A stretch of DNA of 64,000 bases from Komagataeibacter medellinensis NBRC 3288 (GCF_000182745.2 NC_016027.1:1890001-1954000), one strand, 5' to 3'; positions 9,848 through 18,363 are shown, counted from the first letter of the stretch. Translations and numbers: made by a program. The notes: generated by a model from the letters alone, not told the origin.

Positions 9848-10699
9848 ATGCGCACCACTGTCATCCAGATGGCGCCCGGCGCATCCGCGCCCGAAAACAT
9901 GCACCATGCCCGCGCGCTGATTGCCGCCGCCACAGGTGCTGACAAGCCCGACCTTGTGGTCCTGCCCGAAATGTGGAGTTGCCTGGGCGGGACACGGGAC
10001 ATGAAATTCATGGCCGCCGAGTCCCTGCCAGCCCCCGATGGCACGGGGGAAGCCGGGCCGCTGTACCGCTTCCTGTCCGACACGGCACGCGCACACGGCA
10101 TCATGCTCCATGGCGGTTCCATTGGCGAACGGCATGGGGACAGGCTGTTCAACACGACACTGGTATTCGATGCCAGGGGCCGTGAGATTGCGCGCTACCG
10201 CAAGATTCACCTGTTCGACATCACCACTCCCGGTGGCGAGGGCTACCGCGAAAGCGATACCTACGACCCCGGTTCGGACATCGTGACCGCCCCGCTTTCT
10301 CCCGATTTCACGGCGGGGCTGGCCATCTGCTACGATATCCGCTTTCCCGCCCTGTTCCACGCCCTGCGCGCCCGTGGCGCCAACGTGCTGCTAGTACCCG
10401 CAGCCTTTACGGTCGAAACCGGGCTTGCCCACTGGGAGACCCTGCTGCGCGCACGCGCGATCGAAACCCAATGCTGGATGGTCGCCTGCGGCACCACCGG
10501 TACCCATGTGGATGAAAGCGGCCAGAAACGCCGCACCTACGGCCATTCCATGATCATCGACCCGTGGGGCACCATCGTGGCCCAGGTATCGGACGGGCCG
10601 GGCTGGAGCACAGCGCGGCTTGATGCAGCAGTGGTGGAAACCATACGCGGACGCATGCCGGTCATGGCGCATCATCGCCTGTCCGTCCACACACCATGA
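9848..10699 (+). CDS. Carbon-nitrogen hydrolase (Nit2/omega-amidase-like)
   Basis: A 283-residue nitrilase-superfamily amidase. The Glu-Lys-Cys catalytic triad is visible: Glu in VVLPEMWS, Lys in YRKIHLFDI and Cys in [11 protein letters not shown]. The pattern fits the Nit1/Nit2 branch, which hydrolyses omega-amides such as deaminated glutathione or 2-oxoglutaramate. That substrate is inference from family resemblance. The ATG at 9848 is used because homology starts at MRTTVIQ; GGAG lies about 11 bases upstream. Its last four bases overlap the NAD kinase start (ATGA), so the two are translationally coupled. Confidence 0.9.
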   Translation: MRTTVIQMAPGASAPENMHHARALIAAATGADKPDLVVLPEMWSCLGGTRDMKFMAAESLPAPDGTGEAGPLYRFLSDTARAHGIMLHGGSIGERHGDRLFNTTLVFDARGREIARYRKIHLFDITTPGGEGYRESDTYDPGSDIVTAPLSPDFTAGLAICYDIRFPALFHALRARGANVLLVPAAFTVETGLAHWETLLRARAIETQCWMVACGTTGTHVDESGQKRRTYGHSMIIDPWGTIVAQVSDGPGWSTARLDAAVVETIRGRMPVMAHHRLSVHTP

Positions 10700-11499
10700 C
10701 TGAAATGTCGTATCCCGGCTGGACCGACGGGTACATCCCCGAAAGGCTGCATTTCTGCGCCGCCCCCAATGAAAGCGCCCAGATGTGGCTGGCGCGGCTG
10801 GTTGCGCAGTATGGGCAGTACCCCACCACCGAAGCCGATGCCATGGTCTGCCTGGGCGGCGACGGGTTCATGCTGGAAATGCTCCACACCACGCTGGAAC
10901 GCACACTGCCGGTTTACGGCATAAACTGCGGCACGGTGGGGTTCCTGATGAACCCCGCCGTGCCCGACAACCTGCCCGAGCGGCTGGCGGCGACACAGGT
11001 GGCCATCCTGCACCCGCTGCGCATGGAAGCCACAACACGCGATGGCGCGTGTATCCATGCGCTGGCGCTCAATGACGTGTTCCTGTTCCGCCAGACCCGA
11101 CAGGCGGCGAAAATCCGCATCAACGTTGATGAGCGCGTGCGCCTGCCCGAACTGATTTGCGACGGGGTGCTGATCTCCACCCCCGCAGGTTCCACAGCCT
11201 ACAACCTGTCCGCCCATGGCCCAATCGTGCCGCTCTCGGCAAACCTGCTGCCACTAACCCCCATCAGTGCCTTCCGTCCGCGCCGGTGGCGGGGCGCGCT
11301 GCTGCCCTCCACGGCGCAGGTGCGCTTTGACATACTGGAAACCGACAAGCGCCCCGTCGCCGCCGTGGCCGACTTTACCGAGGTACGCGACGTGGTTTCC
11401 GTCAAGATTACCGAAGCACGCGAACTGCACACCACCGTGCTGTTCGACCCCGGGCAAAGCCTGTCCGAGCGGATCATTGCCGAGCAGTTCACCGCCTGA
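10696..11499 (+). CDS. nadK: NAD kinase
   Basis: NAD kinase phosphorylates NAD to NADP in the cytoplasm. The 267-residue protein shows the GGDG motif ([10 protein letters not shown]), the conserved [12 protein letters not shown] segment and the [16 protein letters not shown] region that binds NAD. It overlaps the amidase gene by four bases and is followed by a palindromic repeat shared as a terminator with the convergent metallopeptidase gene. Confidence 0.96.
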   Translation: MTEMSYPGWTDGYIPERLHFCAAPNESAQMWLARLVAQYGQYPTTEADAMVCLGGDGFMLEMLHTTLERTLPVYGINCGTVGFLMNPAVPDNLPERLAATQVAILHPLRMEATTRDGACIHALALNDVFLFRQTRQAAKIRINVDERVRLPELICDGVLISTPAGSTAYNLSAHGPIVPLSANLLPLTPISAFRPRRWRGALLPSTAQVRFDILETDKRPVAAVADFTEVRDVVSVKITEARELHTTVLFDPGQSLSERIIAEQFTA

Positions 11500-11509
11500 A
11501 GCAAAACGA

Positions 11510-11593
11510 TCAAAAGTCTTTGGTGAATCTTTTTCCAAAAAGCTTTGAAAGACGCCGCCTTTTTGAAAAAAGGCGGCACCCAAAAACTTCTGT
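11510..11593. repeat. Dispersed double-hairpin repeat, copy 2
   Basis: The same architecture as copy 1, reversed: CTTTTTCCAAAAAG near 11528-11541, then GCCGCCTTTTT / AAAAAAGGCGGC near 11554-11576, with outer arms AAGTCTTTGGTG and CACCCAAAAACTT. It sits exactly between the convergent stop codons of nadK and the YgjP-like gene, which fits a bidirectional terminator. Confidence 0.75.
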
Positions 11594-11608
11594 CCCTTTT
11601 ATCTGTTT

Positions 11609-12328
11609 TCAGGCTGGCACTATCCGATGCAGACCGGCGCCATTGGCACGCAGCCACTTCTCGGCCTGGCGACGGTGGGGGGTCAACCGATCCACCAGCA
11701 GCCAGAAGTCAGGACCATGATTCATGTGGCGCAGATGCGCCAGTTCGTGGGCGATGATGTAGTGCTGGACCTCCTGCGGAGCCATGACCAGCCGCCAGCA
11801 CAACATGATGGTGCCATCGGATGAACAGCTTCCCCACCGGCTTTTCGTATCGCGCAGCCTGACCTGCACGGGCCGCAAGTCGGCCTGTTCAGCCTGAAGG
11901 CGCAGGCGCGCGGGCAGGAGCACCTGTGCCTGCGCACGCAGGTAGGCCCCCACACGACGGGCAATAAAATCCTCCGCCCCACTGACATGGAGCCTGCCAT
12001 CCTCCAGCCACACACCGCGCCGGGCCTCAGGCGCATGGCGAATCTCAAGGGCTATGCCATCAAGCAGCACCGTGCCGCCATGGCGCAGTTCAGTGGCAGG
12101 CGGCAGACGTGACAGGCCGGCTGCAACCCAGGCGGAATGCGCGCGCAGCAGCGCCAGACCATCCGCCTTGCGCGCGCCACGCGGCAGGGTGATGATGACA
12201 TGACCACTGGCCGGGTCGATCCGCATGGAAATGCGCCGCGCCTGCCGCGATGGGCGCCAGCGCACCGTAACCGTGCCCGATGCAATGGGCACGACCTCCA
12301 GCATCCTGTCGCCCGCGCCGTCAGCCAT
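11609..12328 (-). CDS. YgjP-like M48-type zinc metallopeptidase
   Basis: A 239-residue protein of the YgjP/SprT-like group. The zinc site is visible as IIAHELAHLRHMNHGPDFW, containing HExxH plus a downstream His. It is preceded by the family signature RDTKSRWGSCSSDGTIMLCWRL. The first half has an all-beta pattern (RRISMRIDP, HVIITLPRG). The role of this family is poorly known. It is the last gene of a minus-strand operon; its ATG overlaps the stop of the YcgN-like gene by one base (TGATG). Confidence 0.88.
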   Translation of the reverse strand: MADGAGDRMLEVVPIASGTVTVRWRPSRQARRISMRIDPASGHVIITLPRGARKADGLALLRAHSAWVAAGLSRLPPATELRHGGTVLLDGIALEIRHAPEARRGVWLEDGRLHVSGAEDFIARRVGAYLRAQAQVLLPARLRLQAEQADLRPVQVRLRDTKSRWGSCSSDGTIMLCWRLVMAPQEVQHYIIAHELAHLRHMNHGPDFWLLVDRLTPHRRQAEKWLRANGAGLHRIVPA

Positions 12329-12816
12329 CAGCGCGACCGGGGGCGGCTACGGCAGAATGCATTCCGTGGCGCTTCACCAGGCCAGTCGATCACGTGATCC
12401 TCCAGCATGCCGGCATGACGTTCGCTGATGACCCGGCCACTGACGGATATACCGGCCTCATGCACCGTCTCGGTCGTGCCGGACACCAGCGGGTGCCACC
12501 AAGGCAGCGGCTCCCCATCGCGCAGCAGCACGTAACCACAGGTGGGCGGAAGCCAGTCGATATCGGCCAGCTTGTCCGCCGTCAGCGTAATGCAGTCCTG
12601 CACCCGGCTCTGGCGGTGGGCGTAATCACTGCACTGGCAGGTTTCGGTATTGAGCAGACGGCAGGCGACATCGGTGAAGAGCACGTCATCAGTTTCATCC
12701 TCACGCAGCTTGTGCAGGCAGCACCGGCCGCAGCCATCACATACCGCCTCCCATTGCGGGCGGGTCATCTGGTCGAGGGGCGTCGTTTCCCAGAAGGGTC
12801 GGGTCTTGTCTGTCAT
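12328..12816 (-). CDS. YcgN family cysteine-cluster protein (UPF0260)
   Basis: A 162-residue cytoplasmic protein with the cysteine pattern of the UPF0260/YcgN family: CDGCGRCCLHKL near residue 26, CRLLNTETCQCSDY near residue 52, and further Cys in DCITL and PTCGYVLL. These probably bind zinc or an iron-sulfur cluster; the function of the family is not established. It is tightly coupled to the downstream metallopeptidase and follows the ABC-transporter-like genes by 37 bases. Confidence 0.9.
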   Translation of the reverse strand: MTDKTRPFWETTPLDQMTRPQWEAVCDGCGRCCLHKLREDETDDVLFTDVACRLLNTETCQCSDYAHRQSRVQDCITLTADKLADIDWLPPTCGYVLLRDGEPLPWWHPLVSGTTETVHEAGISVSGRVISERHAGMLEDHVIDWPGEAPRNAFCRSRPRSR

Positions 12817-12853
12817 GATCGTGGTCCTGACGTGTGCAATCCATCAATACAGT

Positions 12854-13339
12854 CTACGGCCATGCCGCCGCGGCCATGGCGCACAACATGACCATGGCGG
12901 CACAGCAGGCCACAACACCGGCCAGCGGCCCACCAAGCAGCGGCAGCCACAAAAGGCGCAACCGGGCCTGCGCATCCGCCCCCAGCCCGCTGGCCGTACG
13001 CGCCAGGGTGGGAGGCATGCGCTGCAGCACGCGCAAGAGCGGCCACATGGCGGCAGGGGTCATGAACACGCCCTGCATCATGCACACCGCAACCGATGCC
13101 CCGCGCATGATATCTGGCCACCAGAGCGCCAGCGCCAGCCCGGGCAGCATGCACGCCAGCATGCACCCGCGCAGCACAATACCCAGCCCCGACCGGGCAC
13201 GACGGAGCATGGCATGCCCCCCCAGCACCACCAGGCAAGCCAGCCCCAGCCCCAGCGCCGCATACAGACCATCCACCGCCACCAGGCCGGGGGGCTGGCC
13301 GGTCAGGGCAGGCAGCATCAGCCAGCGCCCCGCAGCCAT
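12854..13339 (-). CDS. Truncated ABC transporter permease-like membrane protein
   Basis: A 161-residue very hydrophobic protein with about four membrane segments. Near residues 113-140 it carries TASGLGADAQARLRLLWLPL, which matches the EAA-loop pattern through which binding-protein-dependent permeases contact their ATPase. It is about half the usual length of a PotB/PotC-type permease, so it looks like the C-terminal half only. Its start lies 22 bases inside the end of the upstream solute-binding-protein gene. Whether it works alone is doubtful, because its partner ATPase is also degenerate. Confidence 0.6.
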   Translation of the reverse strand: MAAGRWLMLPALTGQPPGLVAVDGLYAALGLGLACLVVLGGHAMLRRARSGLGIVLRGCMLACMLPGLALALWWPDIMRGASVAVCMMQGVFMTPAAMWPLLRVLQRMPPTLARTASGLGADAQARLRLLWLPLLGGPLAGVVACCAAMVMLCAMAAAAWP

Positions 13340-14370
13340 ATGTCGAAACGGTGCGACAGAGTGGCATAATGAGCCTGCCAGAACTGCACGTCCATCGGCA
13401 GGACCCGGGCGGGATGACCCGCATCGGGGCGGGGCGTGGTGGCATAATGGGTGGTAAAATTGTCCCGCCTGTCAGGCTGCACGATAAAATGCAGCAGTTC
13501 GCGTGACTGACCCAGCCGGGCCGCCACCTGCCCGGCCACAACACCCCATGACAGACCATAGGACAAAGCCATGTCAGTACTGACACCGATGACGCGCCGA
13601 CCCTGCGCGGGGGACATCATGACTGCATCACTGGGCGCGCTGCTCATGAGTACCTGACCATGGGCCAGAATACTGGCAGCCTGCTGGGGGGTAGACCACC
13701 ATGTTATGTAAGGACGCAACTGGCTGAGCTTGCGAAAGGCGCGGTCCACGCCTGCATCGGTGGAAAGCTGGGCATAGACATCCCCTGGTGCCACACCATC
13801 GGCCATCAGCGCGATCTCCAGCGTGGTACGCGGGTCACGACGCAGGCCGCGCTTGCCGGGAAAGCGCACGACGTCCCAGAAATCCCCCCATTGTGGCGCC
13901 ACCTGTCGCCATGTCGGATCCCATGCCACAACCACCTGCGTGGTCAGGCCCGGCACGCCACAGCCATCGGGATTGGTCGCACTGCCCGCCAGACGCACGA
14001 GCAGGCCGTCCATGCAGGCGGCACGGATGGTGCTGTCTTCGGTAAAGACCAGTGACCATGTATCCGCCGCTGCCGCGTGCAGGCCATGGCGGTCCAGTTC
14101 GGTCAGACTACCATCCCAGGCCCTGTGCGTGACCGACAGCCCCGATTCCTGCATAAAGGGCCGGAAGAAGACGGCATCCTGCACCGGTTCGAGATGTGAC
14201 TCCGCACTGGCCACCACAAGGGCCGGTCTGTGCCGCACCCGAACGGCACCCTGGGCCGGTATGGCCTGCGCCACGGACAGCATGGCCATGGCGGCAACCA
14301 GGCAGAACAGGGCAAAACGGGCAGGGCTGCGGATTACGGGCTGGAACACGGACAGGAAACAGTCTTTCAA
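13318..14370 (-). CDS. Extracellular solute-binding protein of a polyamine/iron-type ABC system
   Basis: About 350 residues. A positively charged start and hydrophobic stretch (RSPARFALFCLVAAMAMLSV, then AQAIPAQG) form a signal peptide, so the protein is periplasmic. The rest resembles PotD/AfuA-type binding proteins (LVFTEDSTIR, VVVAWDPTW, WWSTPQQAA) and ends in a tryptophan-rich tail. The start is uncertain: TTG at 14368-14370, GTG at 14347-14349, or an ATG at 14448 inside the upstream gene. I prefer the TTG because it gives a normal signal peptide. The ligand is unknown. Confidence 0.65.
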   Translation of the reverse strand: MKDCFLSVFQPVIRSPARFALFCLVAAMAMLSVAQAIPAQGAVRVRHRPALVVASAESHLEPVQDAVFFRPFMQESGLSVTHRAWDGSLTELDRHGLHAAAADTWSLVFTEDSTIRAACMDGLLVRLAGSATNPDGCGVPGLTTQVVVAWDPTWRQVAPQWGDFWDVVRFPGKRGLRRDPRTTLEIALMADGVAPGDVYAQLSTDAGVDRAFRKLSQLRPYITWWSTPQQAASILAHGQVLMSSAPSDAVMMSPAQGRRVIGVSTDMALSYGLSWGVVAGQVAARLGQSRELLHFIVQPDRRDNFTTHYATTPRPDAGHPARVLPMDVQFWQAHYATLSHRFDIWLRGAG

Positions 14371-14396
14371 GCATTGGGCGGCACGATGGCCGGACG

Positions 14397-15509
14397 CTAC
14401 CCCATTTCCCCCCGGAACGGAAAGGCAATTGCCTGCCCCGGCTGCCACGCCAGCACCGCAACCTGCCCTGGTGCCACACGTTGCAGAGCGGGGGTAGGCG
14501 GCCTGCGGGCCAGCAGTTCCTCCCCATTCGCCAGCCGGAACCGCAGCAGGACATGGTCACCCATCTGCCGCAGATCTGTCAGCGTTGCTTCCAGCAGGGG
14601 CGGGGCATCGGGATCATCGGTCACAGGCACAGCACGGGTGGGAAACAGGACCGCAATCCGGTCAGGACGGATGCACAGCGTGGCCAACTGGTCGGCCACC
14701 ACACCGGGCGCAGCCATGGCTTCGACCAGCAGGCCACCGGGCAGGTGGGCACGGACCACGTCATCCTCCACACTGGCCACGCGCACCGTCAGGCTGTTGG
14801 CATGGCCAAAGCCGGTGGCCACGCGGTCACAGGCCGGGCGCTCGAACAGGTCCAGCGCCGTGCCCTGCTGCACGATTTCCGGGCCTGACATGTAGGCAAT
14901 CGTATCACCCAGCAGCAGCGCATCCTCCCGCGCACGGGTAAGCAGCACCACGCACAGCCCCCGCGCGCGCACAAGCCGGCCGACAAGACGGCGCATGGCC
15001 GTGCGCGATGCGGGGGGCAGCGGGGTGAAGGGATCATCCAGCACCAGCACCGGCGGCTCGGACACCAGGGCGCGACCGATCATGACACGCAGCACCTGTT
15101 CTGGCCCGAGCCGGGCGGGACGCAGGTGTCCTACCCCGTCAAGCCCCAGAAGCGCCAGGATGGCGCCCACCCTTGCCGCCACCACCCGTGCATCCACCCC
15201 GCGTGCCCGCAGCCCGAAGGCAAGGTTGGCCTGGACCGTCATGTGTGTGAACAATGGGTCGCGCCACCCTACCGCTACACACAGGCGGCGGGGCGGTGGC
15301 AGGCCAGTCACGTCGTGGTCATCGATCACGACCTGCCCCGCATGCGCCGCCACATGGCCCGCCAGCATGTCCGCCAGCGTGGAAAGACAGGCTGCGTCGT
15401 CATTCACTACCGCCAGGCATGCTCCCGCTGCGGCGCGCAGCGAGAGCGCCGGCGCGCCGGGAACAGCCGTAAGCGCGTTGACAACCAGCCGAGAGGAGAA
15501 AGGAGACAT
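14397..15509 (-). CDS. Degenerate PotA-like ABC ATPase homologue (predicted pseudo-ATPase)
   Basis: The 370-residue length, the fold pattern and the C-terminal TOBE-like part match PotA-type importer ATPases. Every catalytic motif is altered. The P-loop position reads VVNDDAACLSTLADMLAG, with no GxxGxGK. The signature reads LGPEQVLRVMIGRAL instead of LSGGQ. Walker B ends VLVLDDPFTPLP, with Asp for the catalytic Glu and a lost D-loop. The switch His is absent (LLTRARED). ATP hydrolysis is therefore unlikely. The start has a strong AGGAG-type site. It heads the operon with a binding protein and a half permease. Confidence 0.7.
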   Translation of the reverse strand: MSPFSSRLVVNALTAVPGAPALSLRAAAGACLAVVNDDAACLSTLADMLAGHVAAHAGQVVIDDHDVTGLPPPRRLCVAVGWRDPLFTHMTVQANLAFGLRARGVDARVVAARVGAILALLGLDGVGHLRPARLGPEQVLRVMIGRALVSEPPVLVLDDPFTPLPPASRTAMRRLVGRLVRARGLCVVLLTRAREDALLLGDTIAYMSGPEIVQQGTALDLFERPACDRVATGFGHANSLTVRVASVEDDVVRAHLPGGLLVEAMAAPGVVADQLATLCIRPDRIAVLFPTRAVPVTDDPDAPPLLEATLTDLRQMGDHVLLRFRLANGEELLARRPPTPALQRVAPGQVAVLAWQPGQAIAFPFRGEMG

Positions 15510-15607
15510 GCGATAACAGAAACCTGACTGGGGGGATAACGCGTTATAAGCAATGGTTACCTCCTTACCAGAGGATTATCCGCACTTTACCCGCAAAGGA
15601 TACGATC

Positions 15608-15865
15608 ATGAGCAAGACCGACTCCATCAAGAATGTCACGCATGAAGACCTGCAGGCCCTGAAAACCCATGTCGAGAACCTGCTGCATACCCATGGCAAG
15701 CAGGCCCTGCACGACGTGGCCAGCAAGGCCGAAAAGCTGGCCGGGCAGGCCCGCGAAAGCCTGGAGGAGCATGCCCCCAAGAAAAACGGTTCACGCGCTC
15801 GTTCGCTGGTGGCTATCGCCATTTTCTCGGCAATCGGGTATTTCCTTGGCCGTGCAACGAAATAG
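15608..15865 (+). CDS. YqjD/ElaB-like (DUF883) membrane-anchored protein
   Basis: An 85-residue protein with an amphipathic, coiled-coil-like N-terminal two thirds (LQALKTHVENLLHTHGKQAL), a basic stretch (KKNGSRARS), and one C-terminal membrane segment (LVAIAIFSAIGYFLGRATK). This is the layout of DUF883 proteins, which in enterobacteria are inner-membrane ribosome-binding, stationary-phase proteins. AAAGGAT precedes the ATG. The membrane gene 40 bases downstream is probably co-transcribed. Confidence 0.75.
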   Translation: MSKTDSIKNVTHEDLQALKTHVENLLHTHGKQALHDVASKAEKLAGQARESLEEHAPKKNGSRARSLVAIAIFSAIGYFLGRATK

Positions 15866-15905
15866 GGCATTATAGCCTGCTGCAACCAGAGGATATGCGA
15901 GCATC

Positions 15906-16331
15906 ATGAAAATAGGCGAACTCGGTAAAACCATCATCGAAGGGGAACTGACCCTACGCAAACTGATGGCGATCCGTCTGGGGCGTCAGGCCGCATTTCT
16001 GATTGTGGCAGCAGTCTTTGCCTTTTTTGCCGCCATTACCGGCCATGGGCTGCTGTGGGCGCTGTGTTACCAGACCTTCGGCTTCAGCGCCCTTGGCGCG
16101 GCGGCAACGGTTTTTGGTTTTGACGTGCTGATCGTGCTTATGGGGCTGGTCATGGGGCGGCGTTCGTACATGACACCGGAGGAAATCCGGGTACGATTCG
16201 CACGCGAACACGCCATGAATGAACTGCGCCAGAGCCTTGCGCTGTCAGCCGTCGCGGCCACGATGGCGGGTCCACTGACCCGCCATACCGGCCGCGCGGT
16301 ATGGAACCTGTTCCGCGGCCGGGCTAGATAA
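15906..16331 (+). CDS. Small inner-membrane protein, phage-holin-family/YqjE-like
   Basis: A 141-residue protein with two adjacent membrane segments (AAFLIVAAVFAFFAAITGHG and an Ala/Gly/Leu-rich second segment ending in VLIVLMGLVMGRRS), then a charged helix (EEIRVRFAREHAMNELR). The order after a DUF883 gene mirrors yqjD-yqjE of enterobacteria. The assignment is by layout rather than by a strong motif; function unknown. Confidence 0.6.
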   Translation: MKIGELGKTIIEGELTLRKLMAIRLGRQAAFLIVAAVFAFFAAITGHGLLWALCYQTFGFSALGAAATVFGFDVLIVLMGLVMGRRSYMTPEEIRVRFAREHAMNELRQSLALSAVAATMAGPLTRHTGRAVWNLFRGRAR

Positions 16332-16356
16332 GGCCACCGGCACAGCCCATGCCTGA

Positions 16357-16390
16357 CTATCTGGCAATGATCCACCTCATTGCCAGATAG
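16357..16390. promoter_or_regulatory. Perfect 14-bp inverted repeat upstream of the MarR gene
   Basis: CTATCTGGCAATGA (16357-16370) and TCATTGCCAGATAG (16377-16390) are exact inverted arms around six bases. No T-run follows, so an operator or an RNA hairpin is more likely than an intrinsic terminator. It lies 125 bases ahead of the marR-like start and 26 bases after the previous gene. Confidence 0.6.
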
Positions 16391-16456
16391 TATCCATGCT
16401 GAAATTGCATTGGCTCACATTGTCGTTTTCTGGAAACGTGCAGCTTGTGGATATAC

Positions 16457-16483
16457 TAAGCACGCAAATGGTTTGCATGCTTA
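16457..16483. promoter_or_regulatory. Candidate MarR-family operator
   Basis: TAAGCACGCAAA (16457-16468), TGG, TTTGCATGCTTA (16472-16483) form a 12-bp inverted repeat with one mismatch. It lies about 31 bases before the start of the MarR-type regulator and overlaps its expected promoter. Size and position suit autoregulation of the efflux operon. Confidence 0.65.
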
Positions 16484-16514
16484 TTACCTGTATGTCCCCC
16501 GCTGGCGGAACCCG

Positions 16515-16994
16515 ATGCCCGATCTGGAGCGCAACAAGAAGGAACTGTCGTTTGGTCGTCGCCTTGCCCGGCTTGGAGCAGCTTGGCGCAGGCAGGTCGA
16601 CCACGACCTGCGTGACTATGGCCTGACCGAGGCCACATGGCGACCCGTGCTGTATCTGGGCCTCCTGCCGCCCCCCGTGCGCCAGACCGACCTTGTACGC
16701 GCCCTGGAGATCGAGGCTCCGTCCGTTGCCCGTCTTCTCGATGTACTGGAACGCCGTGACCTGGTGTTCCGTTCCCCCGATCATACAGACAAACGCTCCA
16801 AGCTGGTCAGCCTGACCGAAAAAGGCGAACGGACCGCCCGCCAGGTCCGCCATGCGGTGGAAGCCGTATCCAGCCGCCTGCTGCAGGGTATCTCCACGCC
16901 TGAACTGCTGGCCTGCTATTCCGTATTCGAACGGATCGAGGCCAATCTGTGCAGCAGGCCCGTCCCCCCTGCAAACGCGGCACCCCAGCCATGA
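16515..16994 (+). CDS. MarR family transcriptional regulator
   Basis: A 159-residue winged-helix regulator. The DNA-binding region includes VRQTDLVRALEIEAPSVARL (helix-turn-helix) and the wing RSPDHTDKRSKLVSLTEKG, a signature of MarR proteins. The ATG at 16515 is chosen over an upstream one at 16380 because homology starts shortly after MPDLERNKKEL. It probably represses the downstream efflux genes through the inverted repeat just upstream. Its stop overlaps the next small reading frame by four bases (ATGA). Confidence 0.9.
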   Translation: MPDLERNKKELSFGRRLARLGAAWRRQVDHDLRDYGLTEATWRPVLYLGLLPPPVRQTDLVRALEIEAPSVARLLDVLERRDLVFRSPDHTDKRSKLVSLTEKGERTARQVRHAVEAVSSRLLQGISTPELLACYSVFERIEANLCSRPVPPANAAPQP

Positions 16995-17215
16995 ACGTGT
17001 GCGCCCCCACCTGCATGATGGCGCTGCCGCGCCCGGGCACCGGGTGCCAGGACTTTGCACCTGCAGGTGTGGCATCTTTGCAGTTTGGGGTCATTGCCGG
17101 TTTCTTCATGGCACATGGTCCGCTACAGATAGCACCGGACAGGTACCGCGTGCGCACCGGCCTGCCCGTGCCTGCTTCCCCTCCAACGGGACCGTTCGGA
17201 ATGAGAACCGCCTGA
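16991..17215 (+). pseudogene. 74-codon remnant, probably of a FUSC-type efflux permease gene
   Basis: This frame starts with an ATGA overlap on the MarR stop and ends in a TGATG overlap with the DUF1656 start, the arrangement expected of a coupled operon gene. In related MarR-FUSC-DUF1656-HlyD-NodT operons a FUSC-domain permease of roughly 650-700 residues sits at this place. The present product (MNVCAPTCMMALPRPG at the start, PPTGPFGMRTA at the end) is far too short. I infer an in-frame internal deletion that kept both ends of the gene; no FUSC motif can be proven in what is left. Confidence 0.45.
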
Positions 17216-17409
17216 TGCTGAGCGAATTCAACCTATTCGGTGTCTTCATGGCACCGATTGTCGTCTATGCCGTGGCCGCGCTGCCTGTCACCATGCTGCT
17301 GCGCTCGCTGTTGTGGTGGTGCGGCATAATGAAGTGGTTCTGGCATCTCGCCCTGTTCGAGGTGGCGCTATACACTTGCGTCCTCTGCCTGATGATCCTG
17401 TACATCTGA
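17215..17409 (+). CDS. DUF1656 (AaeX-like) small membrane protein
   Basis: A 64-residue protein with two membrane segments (FMAPIVVYAVAALPVTMLL and LALFEVALYTCVLCLMILYI) separated by LWWCGIMKWFWH. The start MLSEFNLFGVF is typical of DUF1656, the small partner encoded with AaeA/AaeB-type efflux systems. It overlaps the preceding remnant by one base and precedes the membrane-fusion protein by 27 bases. Confidence 0.88.
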   Translation: MLSEFNLFGVFMAPIVVYAVAALPVTMLLRSLLWWCGIMKWFWHLALFEVALYTCVLCLMILYI

Positions 17410-17436
17410 CTGTCCCAAAAAGGTTCGAGAATCCCC

Positions 17437-18348
17437 ATGCCCCTCTTGCGCACCCTGATCCGTGTGGTCCTGACCCTGGCGGTCGTGACGATGGCCATCG
17501 TCATGGGCGTCACCTTATGGGACACCTACATGATTGCCCCCTGGACTCGTGATGGGCGTGTCCGTGTCTATGTGGTTGACGTGGCGCCGGAAGTCTCGGG
17601 CACGGTGGTGCAGTTGCCCGTGGTGGACAACCAGTTCGTGCATCGGGGGGACCCTTTGTTTGTGCTTGACCCCGTGCGCTTCCGTCTGGCGATCCGTGAG
17701 GCACAGGCCCGGCTGGATGGCGCGCTTGAAGACCTGAAGCTCAAGCAGAACGACGCACGCCGCCGCATGGGGCTGGGTGGCATCGTGTCGGCGGAAGAGC
17801 AGGAAGTCTTCAACTCGAACGTGGCAACCCAGATCGCATCGGTCGATGCGGCACGCGCGGCACTCGACCTTGCCAAGCTGAACCTGCAGCGCTCCATCCT
17901 GTATTCCCCGGTCAACGGCAACATCACCAACCTCAACCTGCGGGTGGGTGACTACGTGACCGAGGGCCATGCCCGCCTGGCGGTGATCGATTCCGATTCC
18001 TACTGGGTGAACGGCTACTTCGAGGAAACGAAGATGTGGGGCGTGCATGTAGGTGATGAGGCCCGCGTCAAGCTGATGGGCTACAAGGACATCCTGCCCG
18101 GCCATGTGGTCAGCATCGCGCGCGGTATCAATGACCAGAACGGCAAGCCCGACGGGCTGGGACTGCAGGATGTCAGCCCGATCTTTACATGGGTGCGGCT
18201 GGCGCAGCGTATCCCGGTCCGTATCCACCTTGACCATGTGCCCGACAGCGTAACCCTTGCGGCCGGCATGACCGCAACCATAAGCGTGGGCCCCCAGTCC
18301 CGTACCCAACGCGGCCGTCTGACGACATGGCTGCAAGACCACCTGTAA
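17437..18348 (+). CDS. HlyD/EmrA-type membrane fusion protein (AaeA-like)
   Basis: A 303-residue periplasmic adaptor. A single N-terminal membrane anchor (LIRVVLTLAVVTMAIVMGVT, residues about 6-25) is followed by a barrel-sandwich hybrid domain (VDVAPEVSGTVVQLPVVDNQ), an alpha-hairpin, and its second half (ILYSPVNGNITNLNLRVGD). These are the standard parts of HlyD-family subunits. It should link an inner-membrane pump to the NodT-type outer-membrane factor encoded next. The expected pump gene upstream appears to be deleted. Confidence 0.92.
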   Translation: MPLLRTLIRVVLTLAVVTMAIVMGVTLWDTYMIAPWTRDGRVRVYVVDVAPEVSGTVVQLPVVDNQFVHRGDPLFVLDPVRFRLAIREAQARLDGALEDLKLKQNDARRRMGLGGIVSAEEQEVFNSNVATQIASVDAARAALDLAKLNLQRSILYSPVNGNITNLNLRVGDYVTEGHARLAVIDSDSYWVNGYFEETKMWGVHVGDEARVKLMGYKDILPGHVVSIARGINDQNGKPDGLGLQDVSPIFTWVRLAQRIPVRIHLDHVPDSVTLAAGMTATISVGPQSRTQRGRLTTWLQDHL

Positions 18349-18363
18349 GGCGCGGGCACGATC

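Noticed and set aside
12813-13586. A 257-codon minus-strand frame overlapping the half-permease and binding-protein genes
   Set aside because: It is a shadow in another frame. The half-permease frame has the membrane pattern and EAA-like loop, while this one is Gly/Ala/Cys-rich without features.
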